This document shows positions 52,252 through 61,101 of a stretch of 61,101 nucleotides of DNA, one piece after another. A program made the position numbers and the translations under genes. The notes under the pieces are model-generated. The model saw only the letters and a list, made by a program, of their open reading frames with translations. It ran no database searches and was not told where the DNA came from. Source of the stretch: an uncultured Rikenellaceae bacterium (GTDB lineage Bacteria > Bacteroidota > Bacteroidia > Bacteroidales > Rikenellaceae); contig CAMLTW010000013.1 of the NCBI GenBank assembly GCA_946486375.1, forward strand, positions 1 to 61,101, in the 5' to 3' direction. Position 1 is the first letter of the stretch. Each line of letters starts with the position of its first letter.

Positions 52252-53847
52252 ATGAAAAGACACAGATCAGGATATTTTGCGGCGCTTCTGTCGGCAGCGG
52301 TGCTTTCGGCTTCGTGCGTGGGCGATTTGAACACCACGCCCAAAAGTCCGGAGGAAATCACCACCGAACAGGTGTACGCCGATCCGGACAATTACATCAA
52401 CGTGCTGGCGAAAATCTACGGTTCGCTGGCCCTGACCGGACAGCAGGGCGGAGCCGGCAGACCCGACATTCAGGGTATCGACGAAGGGAACAGCGGATTT
52501 TTGAGGTTGCTTTTCGATCTGCAGGAACTGCCTACGGATGAGGCGGTTTTCACGTGGAGCGACGGAAGCATCAAAGACCTGCATCGGATGTCGTGGCTGC
52601 CCACGAGCGAATACGTGACTTCGTTTTACTACCGCCTTTACTATACGATTTCCATCGCCAACGAATTTTTGCGCGAGACCACGGAAGCACGCCTCACGGC
52701 CCGTAACATTCCGCAGGAGCGGTGGGCGGAGATCGACGCGTACCGTAACGAAAGCCGTTTTATCCGGGCCATGTGCTATTGGCAACTTTGCGATGCATTC
52801 GGGAGCGCTCCCTATGTGGATGAAAATTCTGCGGTCGGGACTTCGAACTTTCCGGTGCAATACACCCGGCAGCAGCTTTTCGAGTACGTGGAAAAGGAAA
52901 TGACGGATGCGGCCACCCGCCTGCCGGATCCCCGGACGAATGCTTACGGACGGGTGGACAAGGCTTCCGCGTGGATGCTGCTGGCCAAGCTCTACCTCAA
53001 TGCGGAAATTTATGTCGGGCAGCCCCGGTATACGGACTGCATCGCCTGCTGCCGGCAGATCATAAATGCCGGTTACTCCCTCGATCCGGTGTATCAGCAC
53101 CTGTTTCTGGCCGACAATCAGAATTCGCCCGAAATCATTTTTCCGATCCAGTTCGACGGGATGAAGACGCAGTCCTACGGCGGACTTTCGTTCGTGGTGA
53201 ATTCAGCCATCGGTTCCGGGATGAACCCGGCGGATTACGGCGTTTCCGGCGGCTGGAACTCCCTGCGAACGACCAGCAAGCTGGTGACCAAGTTCTCCGA
53301 TCCTACGGGGGCTACGGACAAACGGGCCATTTTCTTTTCCCAGGGACGCAGCCTCGTGGTGAACAACATCGACGAGCCTACGGACGGGTATGCAGTCGTC
53401 AAGTACAAGAACAAGACATCGACGGGGCAGGACGGGAGCAACAAGGAATTCGTGGACATCGACTTTCCGTTTTTCCGGCTGGGGGACGTGTACCTGATGT
53501 TCGCCGAGGCGGTGGTTCGCGGCGGCACCGGAGCCACTCTGGGCGAAGCGGTCTACTATGTAAACGAATTGCGGCAACGGGCCTACGGGGATACGAGCGG
53601 GAACATCGCGGAAGGGGATTTGACGCTGGACTTTCTGATCGACGAGCGGGCGCGGGAACTCTACTGGGAATGCACCCGGCGCACCGACCTGATCCGGTTC
53701 GGGCTGTTCACCACCGACCGTTACCTGTGGGACTGGAAGGGCGACGTGCCGGGGGGCCGGGCCGTGGAAGACAAATACAACCTATATCCGATTCCTTCGT
53801 CCGATCTGGTCAGCAATCCGAACCTGAAGCAGACGCCGGGGTACTGA
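52252..53847 (+). CDS. SusD/RagB-family glycan-binding surface lipoprotein
   Basis: A 531-residue surface lid of the SusC transporter. The lipobox LSASC gives Cys22. The TPR-containing SusD core is recognisable: EQVYADPDNYINVLAKIYGSLALTG, a segment RMSWLPTSEYVTSFYYRLYYTISIANEFLRET, YWQLCDAFGSAPYVDENSAVG, DKASAWMLLAKLYLNAEIY, and the closing block FLIDERARELYWECTRRTDLIRFGLFTTDRYLWDWKG with NLYPIPSSDLVSNPNLKQTPGY. The bound glycan is inferred from neighbouring amylases. It is followed 87 bases later by a GH13 gene; no SusE/F-like starch-binding lipoprotein lies between. Confidence 0.95.
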   Translation: MKRHRSGYFAALLSAAVLSASCVGDLNTTPKSPEEITTEQVYADPDNYINVLAKIYGSLALTGQQGGAGRPDIQGIDEGNSGFLRLLFDLQELPTDEAVFTWSDGSIKDLHRMSWLPTSEYVTSFYYRLYYTISIANEFLRETTEARLTARNIPQERWAEIDAYRNESRFIRAMCYWQLCDAFGSAPYVDENSAVGTSNFPVQYTRQQLFEYVEKEMTDAATRLPDPRTNAYGRVDKASAWMLLAKLYLNAEIYVGQPRYTDCIACCRQIINAGYSLDPVYQHLFLADNQNSPEIIFPIQFDGMKTQSYGGLSFVVNSAIGSGMNPADYGVSGGWNSLRTTSKLVTKFSDPTGATDKRAIFFSQGRSLVVNNIDEPTDGYAVVKYKNKTSTGQDGSNKEFVDIDFPFFRLGDVYLMFAEAVVRGGTGATLGEAVYYVNELRQRAYGDTSGNIAEGDLTLDFLIDERARELYWECTRRTDLIRFGLFTTDRYLWDWKGDVPGGRAVEDKYNLYPIPSSDLVSNPNLKQTPGY

Positions 53848-53934
53848 CAACAGGCGCGTCGTTCCTCCGGGCCGGCTCGCCCGCGACCGGCCCGGAGAAA
53901 TTTCTTCGAATCCGATAAATCCGTTTCCCAGAGC

Positions 53935-56058
53935 ATGAAACTAAAGCTTTTTTTCCTGATGAGCGTTCTGACGACCGGGGCGGCGTGCACCCGCGAACCC
54001 CGTCTTTACAACATTCTCGAAGCCGCCAACGGAGAGGTTTCTTCCGTCCTGAAGCTGACTTCGGATACTACGGAAGTTTACTTGACGGATTATTTCCCGG
54101 CGCTGGAAGGAGTCGATTCAGTGACATCTCCCACCCTGGACATTACGCCGAACGTGCCGACGTGGGAGCGGTTCGCCGTCCGGATTACGCCCGACACCCG
54201 CTGGCTCAACCATGTCGAAGTCTGGCAGGGCGGCGTGAGTGTCTCCATCGTGGCCGAGAACCGGACGCGCCGTTTCGATCCGCAGCAGGCTCCGTTCATC
54301 GTTTCCGAGGGATACAGACGGCATGAGGTCTCGATTCTGGCCGACGAGGGTATCCGACAGATTTTCGTGCTCTGGCAGAATGTCATGCTGCCCAAAGAGT
54401 TCGTCAAGCGGACGCCTCACGGTTTCGACATCCTGATTCCTGCCGCTGCCGAACGCTACGACCGTTCCTATCTCCGGGCTTACGCCGCCAACGAAGCCGG
54501 CATTTCCAACGACCTGATCGTTCCCCTGAGCAAGCGGGTGCCGGTCAACCACATTTCGCAGCTGACACGCCACGACAAGCATACGTTCATTCTCTACTCG
54601 CTGATGATCGACCGGTTTTACAACGGTAATCCGGACAACGACCGGAAACTGAACCGTCCCGACGTGCTGGACAAGGTGGATTATCAGGGGGGCGATCTGG
54701 CCGGGGTGACGCAGAAAATCCGGGAAGGATTTTTCAACGATTTGGGGGTGAACACCATCTGGCTTTCGCCCATTACTCAGAACCCCGACGACGCTTGGGG
54801 ACTGAACCGGGAACCGTACACGAAATTTTCGGGGTACCACGGTTACTGGCCTGTGTACGTGACGGTGGTGGACGGTCGGTTCGGAACGGAGGACGAGTTG
54901 CGCGAACTGCTGGACGAGGCCCACAAGCACGATTTGAACGTCATCCTGGACTATGTTTCCAACCATCTGCACATCGACAGCCCGACCCTGAAGGCGCATC
55001 CCGACTGGATCACCGAACTCTATCTGCCGGACGGTCGCCGGAATCTGGAACTGTGGGACGAATACCGGCTGACCACATGGTTCGACCAGCACATCCCGTC
55101 GCTCGATCTGGAACGGGCGGAAGTGGCCGATCCGATGTCCGATTCGGCCCTTTACTGGATCGACAACTTCGATTTCGACGGGTTCCGGCACGACGCCACC
55201 AAACACATTCCGCTTTCCTACTGGCGGATGCTGACCCGGAAACTGAAAATCCGGCATCCGCAACGGACGGTGTACCAGATCGGAGAAACCTACGGCAGTC
55301 CCGAACTGATTGCATCCTACGTCAAGGAGGGAATGCTCGACGGGCAGTTCGATTTCAACGTGTACGATGCGGCGGTGTGGGCGCTGGCCGGACACGACGG
55401 GAGTTTCAAAAATCTCGCTTCCGCCCTTCAGGAAAGTCTGGACACCTACGGTTACCACAACGAAATGGGGTACATTACGGGGAATCACGACCGGCCGCGT
55501 TTCATTTCGCTGGCGGGCGAGGCGTTGCGTTTCGACGAGGATTCCAAAGCGGCCGGCTGGAAGCGGGAAATCGGAGTGGGGGATTCCTCCGGATACGACA
55601 AACTGGCCCTGCTGGAAGCCTTTATCTTTACCATTCCGGGGATTCCGTGCGTTTATCAGGGGGATGAATACGGCGTGCCGGGCGCCAACGATCCGGACAA
55701 CCGCCGGATGATGCAGTTCGGGAGTTACCGGCCCAAGGAGCAGGAACTGTTGGACAAGGTGAAAAAGCTGATCGCCCTGCGGAAAAATTCGCTCCCCCTG
55801 ATCTACGGCGATCTGATTCAGCTTCAGGCGGACGAAGACGTGCTGGTTTACGCCCGCGTTTACATGGGAACGGTGAATGTCGTGGCCCTGAACAAATCCC
55901 GTCATGCCAGACAGTTGCAGGTGGAAGTGCCTTTCGACGGGCTTTATCTGGCCAACCTGCGCGGCAACTTCGGAAATTCGGCCACGGTTCGCAAGGACGG
56001 TATCACGTTCCTGCTTCCCCCGCTTTCTTTCGAAGTGCTGACTCCGAAGAACAAATAA
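53935..56058 (+). CDS. GH13 alpha-amylase-family lipoprotein with extra N-terminal domain
   Basis: A 707-residue lipoprotein (lipobox TTGAAC, Cys18), so probably on the cell surface. Residues about 25-215 form a beta-rich domain without catalytic motifs, perhaps a starch-binding or SusE-like module. The GH13 barrel starts at FILYSLMIDRFYNGN. Conserved regions are present: VILDYVSNHLH (region I), DGFRHDATKH with the nucleophile Asp (II), QIGETYGSPE with the acid/base Glu (III) and ITGNHDRPR with the third carboxylate (IV). PGIPCVYQGDEYGVPGANDPDNR follows. It takes the place that SusE/F and SusG hold in the classical sus locus. Confidence 0.92.
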   Translation: MKLKLFFLMSVLTTGAACTREPRLYNILEAANGEVSSVLKLTSDTTEVYLTDYFPALEGVDSVTSPTLDITPNVPTWERFAVRITPDTRWLNHVEVWQGGVSVSIVAENRTRRFDPQQAPFIVSEGYRRHEVSILADEGIRQIFVLWQNVMLPKEFVKRTPHGFDILIPAAAERYDRSYLRAYAANEAGISNDLIVPLSKRVPVNHISQLTRHDKHTFILYSLMIDRFYNGNPDNDRKLNRPDVLDKVDYQGGDLAGVTQKIREGFFNDLGVNTIWLSPITQNPDDAWGLNREPYTKFSGYHGYWPVYVTVVDGRFGTEDELRELLDEAHKHDLNVILDYVSNHLHIDSPTLKAHPDWITELYLPDGRRNLELWDEYRLTTWFDQHIPSLDLERAEVADPMSDSALYWIDNFDFDGFRHDATKHIPLSYWRMLTRKLKIRHPQRTVYQIGETYGSPELIASYVKEGMLDGQFDFNVYDAAVWALAGHDGSFKNLASALQESLDTYGYHNEMGYITGNHDRPRFISLAGEALRFDEDSKAAGWKREIGVGDSSGYDKLALLEAFIFTIPGIPCVYQGDEYGVPGANDPDNRRMMQFGSYRPKEQELLDKVKKLIALRKNSLPLIYGDLIQLQADEDVLVYARVYMGTVNVVALNKSRHARQLQVEVPFDGLYLANLRGNFGNSATVRKDGITFLLPPLSFEVLTPKNK

Positions 56059-56095
56059 TCTTTTTCCCGGAAACGGGACGCAAAACGATCCGAAT

Positions 56096-57454
56096 ATGAA
56101 AACGAACCGAATTTTAAGTTTAATCCTGTTGGTTATGGTTGCGGTTTCCTGTAAACACGGTAAGGACAAGCGGGAGGAGGGCCGGGAGGCCGCCCACCCC
56201 GAATGGAGCTACGACGCCACGATTTACGAAATCAACACCCGGCAGTTTTCCCCGCAGGGAACGTTCGCCGCGGTCGAAGAACAGTTGCCCCGGCTGAAAG
56301 ACCTGGGCGTGGATATCCTGTGGATCATGCCCGTTCAGCCCATCGGCCGGGAAAACCGGAAGGGGGAATTGGGGAGCTATTATTCCATTCAGGATTACAC
56401 GGCCGTCAATCCCGAATACGGTACGATGGAAGACTTCCGGCGGCTGGTGAAGAAGGCCCACGATCTGGACATGAAGGTGATTCTGGACTGGGTGGCCAAC
56501 CACACGGCCTGGGATTCCGACTGGGTGGAAAACGAAACCTGGTACGTGCGGGATTCCGCCGGGAAGCTGGTTTCCCCCTACGACTGGACGGACGTGGTGG
56601 AACTCGATTACGCCAACCCCGAGATGCGCAAGGCCATGACGGACGCCATGATCTACTGGATCCGGGAAGCCGACGTGGACGGCTTCCGGGCCGATATGGC
56701 GCTGGAACTGCCGGTGGATTACTGGGAAGAAGCGGTGCCGCGGCTGAAGGCCGTCAAACCCGATATTTTCATGCTGGCCGAGGCGGAAGATACGGTGGTG
56801 CATGCGGGTACCTTCGACATGTCGTATGCCTGGAAGCTGCATCACCTGATGAACGCCGTCGCTCAGGGCAAAGCCGATGCGGAAGATTTGCGGAATTATG
56901 TGTTCGACGACATGGAACGTTATCCTCGTGAAGCCATCCGGATGATCTTCACCTCCAACCACGACGAAAACTCGTGGAACGGTACCGAGTTCGAACGCAT
57001 GGGGCCTGCCGCCCGCGAATTCGCCGTGCTGACCTACCTGCTTCCGGGTATGCCGCTGATCTACAACGGGCAGGAAATGGGATTCGACCGCCGGCTGGAA
57101 TTTTTCAAAAAGGACTCGATCGACTGGCGCGACCGGGGCGACTATACGCAGTTCTATCGGCGGATGAACGCCCTGCGCAAGGAAAATCCGGCCCTGTGGA
57201 GCGGGGAACGGGGCGGTGAATTCGTCAATATTCAGAATAACCTGCCGAAGGAGGTGTTTTCCTTCGTGCGGAAAAAGGGGGATAACGAAGTGGTGGGCAT
57301 CTTCAACCTGACGGGCCGACCCGTGAGCGTCACGCTGCAGGGTGACGGCTTGAGCGGGAAATATACGGAGCTTTTCGCGGACGGAAGGGTGGAACTCCGG
57401 AGCGGAGAACCCTATACGCTTCCCGCCTGGGGTTTCCGGGTGCTGTACCGGTAA
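56096..57454 (+). CDS. GH13 alpha-amylase-family lipoprotein
   Basis: A 452-residue enzyme with lipobox VAVSC (Cys19) followed by a charged KHGKDKREEGRE stretch, of the kind linked to surface display in Bacteroidota. The barrel begins YDATIYEINTRQFSPQGTF. Regions: VILDWVANHTAWDSDW (I), DGFRADMALELP with nucleophile Asp (II), MLAEAED with acid/base Glu (III) and FTSNHDENSW (IV). The C-terminal beta domain is short. The compact form resembles glucan-releasing or maltogenic GH13 members; the exact product is unknown. It starts 37 bases after the previous GH13 gene. Confidence 0.92.
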   Translation: MKTNRILSLILLVMVAVSCKHGKDKREEGREAAHPEWSYDATIYEINTRQFSPQGTFAAVEEQLPRLKDLGVDILWIMPVQPIGRENRKGELGSYYSIQDYTAVNPEYGTMEDFRRLVKKAHDLDMKVILDWVANHTAWDSDWVENETWYVRDSAGKLVSPYDWTDVVELDYANPEMRKAMTDAMIYWIREADVDGFRADMALELPVDYWEEAVPRLKAVKPDIFMLAEAEDTVVHAGTFDMSYAWKLHHLMNAVAQGKADAEDLRNYVFDDMERYPREAIRMIFTSNHDENSWNGTEFERMGPAAREFAVLTYLLPGMPLIYNGQEMGFDRRLEFFKKDSIDWRDRGDYTQFYRRMNALRKENPALWSGERGGEFVNIQNNLPKEVFSFVRKKGDNEVVGIFNLTGRPVSVTLQGDGLSGKYTELFADGRVELRSGEPYTLPAWGFRVLYR

Positions 57455-57490
57455 AAGGATATTCCGAATTTTTCCAACGACAATCAGAAA

Positions 57491-59332
57491 ATGTACAGGT
57501 ATTTATTGCTGAGCCTTATTTTATTGGGTATGATCGAGGTCAAAGCCCAGCGTGTCGAGCGGGTAGAACCCCGCTGCTGGTGGACGGGGATGAAACTCCC
57601 CCTGCAGCTGATGCTTCACGGAGAGCGTCTGAAAGGAGCTTCCGTGCGTTCGCTGGACGAGGGGCTGGAAGTGACGGCGGTACACGAAGCGGAAAGCCCG
57701 AATTACCTTTTCGTGGACGTATCCATCGACCCGGAAGCTCCGGAAGGGAATTACCGGTTGGCCGTGACCGCGAACGACCGGCCCGTGGTCGTGACCTATC
57801 CCGTTTACCGTCGGCGTCCGGGATCGGCGCAGCGGAAAAGTTTTTCTTCCGCCGACCTGATCTACCTGCTGATGCCCGACCGGTTCGCGGACGGCGATCC
57901 CGCGACCAACAATACGCCGAACACCATCGAGAAGGTAAACCGCAGCAACCCGCACGGAAGGCACGGGGGAGATATCCAGGGTATCATCGACCACCTGAAC
58001 TACATTCACGGATTGGGAGCTACGGCCATCTGGCCGACTCCCCTCACGCTGGACAACGAGCCGGAATATTCCTACCACGGCTATGCCTGCTGCGACTATT
58101 ACCTGATCGACCCCCGGTTCGGAACCAATGAATTATACCGCGAGATGGTGCGCAGGGCGCATCGACTGGGCCTGAAAATCATTCTGGACGCGGTGCCGAA
58201 TCATTGCGGCAGCAACCACTGGTGGATGAAAGACCTGCCGTTCAGGGATTGGATCCATCAGCATCCCCGATATACGCAGACCAGCGGTTTGTTCTATACC
58301 AACTCCGATCCCCATGCCGCGCAGGTGGACATCGCCGCCTGCGTGGACGGATGGTTCGACCGGATGATGCCGGACATGAATCTCGGCAATCCCTACGTGT
58401 TGCAGTACATGAAGCAGATGGCCGTCTGGTGGGTCGAATGGGCCGATCTGGACGGCATCCGGGTGGATACGTATCCCTATAACCGGAAGGAGGAAATCGC
58501 CCGGTGGACGGAAGCGATTCGGGAAGAGTATCCCCATTTGAATCTGGTCGGGGAGTGCTGGATCAATTCTCCGTCGCTGGTGGCTTATTGGGAAGGGGGG
58601 CAGGATAATCGGGACGGTTACGACAGTCATCTGCCTTCGGTGATGGATTTTCCGTTGCAGCAGGCCATCGTGGACGGCATCCGGCCCGACTCGGTCGGCT
58701 GGGGCGAAGGGCTGACGAAAATCTATTATACGCTGGCGCACGACCTGGTTTATGTCCGCCCCAATACGATGTTCTTTTTCGGGGACAATCACGACACGAA
58801 CCGGCTGGCCTACCTGCTCGGACACGATTATCGAAAGGTGAAAATGGCCCTCACCCTGCTGGCGACCATGCGCGGCGTGCCGCAACTTTATTACGGCACG
58901 GAACTGATGTTCACGGGCGATCCGGCAGAAGGCCACGGCGGGGAACGAATCGACTTTCCCGGCGGCTGGAAGGGGGATTTCCCGAACCTGTTCAACCCTG
59001 CCGAGCGGGATCAGACCCAGCGGGAAGTGTTCGACCATGCCCGGAAGCTGTTCAACTGGCGGAAGACGGCTACGGTCGTTCACGACGGCAGGATGATGCA
59101 TTACAATCCGCTCCATAATCTATACGTTTATTTCCGCTATACGGACGGCGAAGCGGTGATGACCGTCCTGAACGCATCGCATGACGAGCAAAGCATCGAC
59201 TGGCCCCGGTTCCGGGAACGGACGGCGGGTTTTTCCGGAGGGACGGAAATTCTTTCGGACCGGGAGATCCGGGTGGGGGAGGAACTGAAAGTGCCGCCCG
59301 TTTCGTCGCTGGTGATCCACCTGAAAAAATAA
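57491..59332 (+). CDS. GH13 neopullulanase/cyclomaltodextrinase-like enzyme (SusA-like), periplasmic
   Basis: A 613-residue enzyme with a cleavable signal peptide (residues 1-20, ending IEVKAQ) and no lipobox, so probably periplasmic. Residues about 20-120 form the N-terminal beta-sandwich typical of neopullulanases (VERVEPRCWWTGMKLPLQLMLHG). The barrel starts SFSSADLIYLLMPDRFADGD. Regions: IILDAVPNHCGSNHWW (I), DGIRVDTYPYN with nucleophile Asp (II), LVGECWI with acid/base Glu (III) and FGDNHDTNR (IV). It would cut imported malto-oligosaccharides to glucose and maltose for the permease. It ends the locus and is followed by a strong terminator. Confidence 0.93.
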   Translation: MYRYLLLSLILLGMIEVKAQRVERVEPRCWWTGMKLPLQLMLHGERLKGASVRSLDEGLEVTAVHEAESPNYLFVDVSIDPEAPEGNYRLAVTANDRPVVVTYPVYRRRPGSAQRKSFSSADLIYLLMPDRFADGDPATNNTPNTIEKVNRSNPHGRHGGDIQGIIDHLNYIHGLGATAIWPTPLTLDNEPEYSYHGYACCDYYLIDPRFGTNELYREMVRRAHRLGLKIILDAVPNHCGSNHWWMKDLPFRDWIHQHPRYTQTSGLFYTNSDPHAAQVDIAACVDGWFDRMMPDMNLGNPYVLQYMKQMAVWWVEWADLDGIRVDTYPYNRKEEIARWTEAIREEYPHLNLVGECWINSPSLVAYWEGGQDNRDGYDSHLPSVMDFPLQQAIVDGIRPDSVGWGEGLTKIYYTLAHDLVYVRPNTMFFFGDNHDTNRLAYLLGHDYRKVKMALTLLATMRGVPQLYYGTELMFTGDPAEGHGGERIDFPGGWKGDFPNLFNPAERDQTQREVFDHARKLFNWRKTATVVHDGRMMHYNPLHNLYVYFRYTDGEAVMTVLNASHDEQSIDWPRFRERTAGFSGGTEILSDREIRVGEELKVPPVSSLVIHLKK

Positions 59333-59371
59333 GCGTTTCCTTCCGGGGAACAGATTCGTTCCGCAAGAACG

Positions 59372-59414
59372 GAAGAATGCCGCAGACCTTTAAGTCTGCG
59401 GCATTCTTCGTTTT
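59372..59414 (+). terminator. Terminator of the alpha-glucan locus
   Basis: A 16-bp perfect stem (GAAGAATGCCGCAGAC and its complement) with a 6-base loop followed by GTTTTG, 39 bases after the last GH13 stop. It may also stop the convergent msr gene. Confidence 0.8.
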
Positions 59415-59487
59415 GCTGGGGCGGACGCGCTCGTATGTGTCCGTCCCCGTCGGGTAGGAAAAGCGTTTCAGCCGGTCCGAAGCAGTT

Positions 59488-60432
59488 TCAAAACCGCTTG
59501 GTGTACCCGTGACAATAAGGTTGCGTACCTTTTCGCTCGTAATAGTCCTGATGGTAGTCTTCCGCTTTCCAGAAGGTGGTGGCCGGAGTTACCTTCGTAA
59601 CCACGTTGTAGCCCTTGTCTTTCAGGATGCGGATCAGCTTCTCGGCGGTTTCCCTTTGTTCCGGGGTGGTATAGAAGACTTCGGAGCGGTACTGGTTCCC
59701 GATGTCCGGCCCCTGCCGGTCTGTCTGCGTGGGGTCATGGATTTCGAAGAATAGTTTGGCCAGCGCCTCGTAGCTGATCTTGTCCGGGTCGAAAACCACC
59801 CGTACCGCTTCGGCGTGTCCCGTTCGTTTGGTACAGACTTCCTCATAGGTGGGGTAATCTTTGTTTCCCCCGATGTATCCGGATTCCACGGAAATGACTC
59901 CCGGCGCTTTCTGGAGCAGATGTTCCACGCCCCAGAAACAGCCGCCTGCAAAAATCGCCTTTTCGCGCCGGTTTTGTTTGCTGGGGCCGGCGTTCGTTTG
60001 CAGCGTGTCCGCTTCGGGGACGAATTGCAGCGAAACGGAATTGACGCAGTGGCGGGTGTTTTTCGGTGTGAAGCCCTCGCCCTGAAAGACATGTCCCAGG
60101 TGCCCGTTGCAGCGGGCGCAGATGATTTCCGTCCGGCGTCCGTCGGCGTCCGGCACTCTGCGGACGGCTCCCGGAAGCTCCTCGTCGAAACTCGGCCAGC
60201 CGCATCCGGAGTCGAATTTGTCGGACGACCGATAGAGAGGGGCACCGCATTGTTTGCAGTGATAGGTGCCTTTGCCCCGGAAATTATGGTAAGCGCCCGA
60301 AAACGGGGCTTCGGTGCCTTTGTGGAGGATGACCCGTTTTTCTTCTTCGGTCAGTTCTTTTTTCATGTTTTGTGCGGATAAAGTGAGCATGCAAAGCGCC
60401 GTTATCAGAAATGCGATCGTTTTTTTAAGCAT
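59488..60432 (-). CDS. msrAB: MsrB-MsrA fusion, exported peptide methionine sulfoxide reductase
   Basis: A 314-residue enzyme reducing both epimers of methionine sulfoxide in proteins. Residues 1-20 are a signal peptide (TLSAQ). Residues about 25-140 form MsrB, with zinc cysteines C59/C62 (CKQC) and C105/C108 (CARC) and the catalytic Cys129 in [10 protein letters not shown]. Residues about 155-314 form MsrA, with catalytic Cys165 in [11 protein letters not shown], and the resolving region near the C-terminus ([11 protein letters not shown]). The order is MsrB then MsrA, the reverse of Neisseria PilB. The start at 60432 keeps the signal peptide. Export suggests repair of envelope proteins. Confidence 0.94.
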   Translation of the reverse strand: MLKKTIAFLITALCMLTLSAQNMKKELTEEEKRVILHKGTEAPFSGAYHNFRGKGTYHCKQCGAPLYRSSDKFDSGCGWPSFDEELPGAVRRVPDADGRRTEIICARCNGHLGHVFQGEGFTPKNTRHCVNSVSLQFVPEADTLQTNAGPSKQNRREKAIFAGGCFWGVEHLLQKAPGVISVESGYIGGNKDYPTYEEVCTKRTGHAEAVRVVFDPDKISYEALAKLFFEIHDPTQTDRQGPDIGNQYRSEVFYTTPEQRETAEKLIRILKDKGYNVVTKVTPATTFWKAEDYHQDYYERKGTQPYCHGYTKRF

Positions 60433-60448
60433 CGGTTCGTGTATTTTA

Positions 60449-60456
60449 CAAAAATA
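60449..60456 (-). promoter_or_regulatory. Promoter -7 element of msrAB
   Basis: TATTTTTG on the minus strand matches TAnnTTTG, 17 bases before the start codon. No clear -33. Confidence 0.5.
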
Positions 60457-60632
60457 TTCAAAAATCCTGCCCGTTGAAATGCACCCGATCGTTTGCAAAA
60501 CAGCGCTGCCGGGAAGACAAGTAGGATGGCATCGAAGCTGCGATAGTCCGGAGCCGACGAAACCGCTCGGATAAATCTCTTTCCGTGCGGAAAACGGTTC
60601 GTAATTTGCGGAAGTATCTGGAAAAAGAAACT

Positions 60633-60824
60633 ATGAAAACGCTGAAAAACATCCTGATCGCTGTCGGAATCATTGCCGTCATTCTGGTACTGTGCCTCCT
60701 GTTTCTGGGAATCAAGGTCGTCGGAACCATTTTTGTCTGGGTGCTCGGCTTTCTGGTGGTGGCATTCATCATCGGATGGATCATTTATGGGGTCGGCAAG
60801 GCCAGGGGGAAAAAGCGAGCGTAG
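60633..60824 (+). CDS. Small two-helix membrane protein, unknown function
   Basis: A 63-residue protein made of two hydrophobic helices (NILIAVGIIAVILVLCLLFLG and VWVLGFLVVAFIIGWIIYG) joined by a short link, with a basic tail KARGKKRA that by the positive-inside rule would be cytosolic. The start at 60633 begins MKTLKN, a normal membrane-protein N-terminus. It resembles small PspC- or DUF-type membrane peptides only in layout. No neighbour gives a clue to its role. Confidence 0.65.
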   Translation: MKTLKNILIAVGIIAVILVLCLLFLGIKVVGTIFVWVLGFLVVAFIIGWIIYGVGKARGKKRA

Positions 60825-61101
60825 TTTTCGCCCGGTTTCTCTTTTACGAATACGGTGTTTCTCTGCGGTTCATGCCGCAGGGGAAACTCGTACGTGTGCG
60901 TTTGTGAATGGTTCGCTGCCTCGTTTTCGGAAATTACGGAAAAGAATATCCTCTTTTATGATGGGACGGTTTTAACCGTCGTCTTTTTTTTCCTGCGGTT
61001 GCGTCCGGCGGGATGCCTTGTCGCGTTCGCTGCCCGTCCGTCTATGATTCGTACGCCTTCCGGAGAGAGATTCGGAATATAAATGTTCGAATAACCGGAC
61101 G
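60825..61101. other. Window end, no gene recognised
   Basis: 277 bases to the window edge. Open frames here have no protein-like composition and no signal, and no promoter or terminator of quality is visible. Confidence 0.4.

Overview
The window looks like chromosome of a GC-rich member of the Bacteroidota, most likely order Bacteroidales. The evidence is a SusC/SusD pair, a PorX-type response regulator, lipoproteins with Bacteroidota-style signal peptides, and repeated promoters of the TTTG-N19-21-TAnnTTTG type found only in this phylum. The composition fits Rikenellaceae/Alistipes-like organisms, but that placement is an inference. No rRNA, tRNA, CRISPR array, insertion sequence or phage was recognised.

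Layout. 1-6.6 kb: a FadR-type regulator with a palindrome in its own promoter, a glutamate decarboxylase with an unusual low-complexity tail, RNase HI, alkaline phosphatase and glutamate dehydrogenase. 6.9-11.6 kb: a helical-repeat protein, a YqaA/DedA membrane protein overlapping aroE, and porX. 11.7-15.3 kb: a tightly packed run of M23 peptidase, PNPOx-like protein, SDR epimerase and ispD. 15.3-18.7 kb: lysA and lysC diverging from a small ACT-domain protein. 18.8-25.4 kb: M16 peptidase, uvrA, a propeller lipoprotein and a NYN/cold-shock fusion. 25.9-35.5 kb: a conserved Bacteroidales protein, rsmI, a DUF389 membrane protein, a GH2 beta-galactosidase, ychF, a SIMPL protein and gltX. 35.7-41.9 kb: an RND heavy-metal efflux operon whose adaptor and first small protein are rich in histidine.

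42.0-44.7 kb is an accessory island. It holds two related small proteins (one with a repressor-like HTH), a decayed gene, two tandem 111-bp repeats whose hairpin arms differ by compensatory changes, four copies of another hairpin element with compensatory arms, and a convincing non-coding RNA gene: a perfect promoter, about 200 nt of hairpins, then a Rho-independent terminator.

44.9-59.3 kb is an alpha-glucan utilisation locus: MFS maltose-type permease, beta-phosphoglucomutase, GH65 phosphorylase, SusC, SusD and three GH13 enzymes. Surface GH13 lipoproteins probably cut starch or glycogen, SusCD imports oligosaccharides, a periplasmic GH13 trims them, the permease moves maltose inwards, and GH65 plus PgmB convert it phosphorolytically to glucose 6-phosphate. 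No regulator gene is next to it. The window ends with an exported MsrB-MsrA fusion and a tiny two-helix membrane protein.
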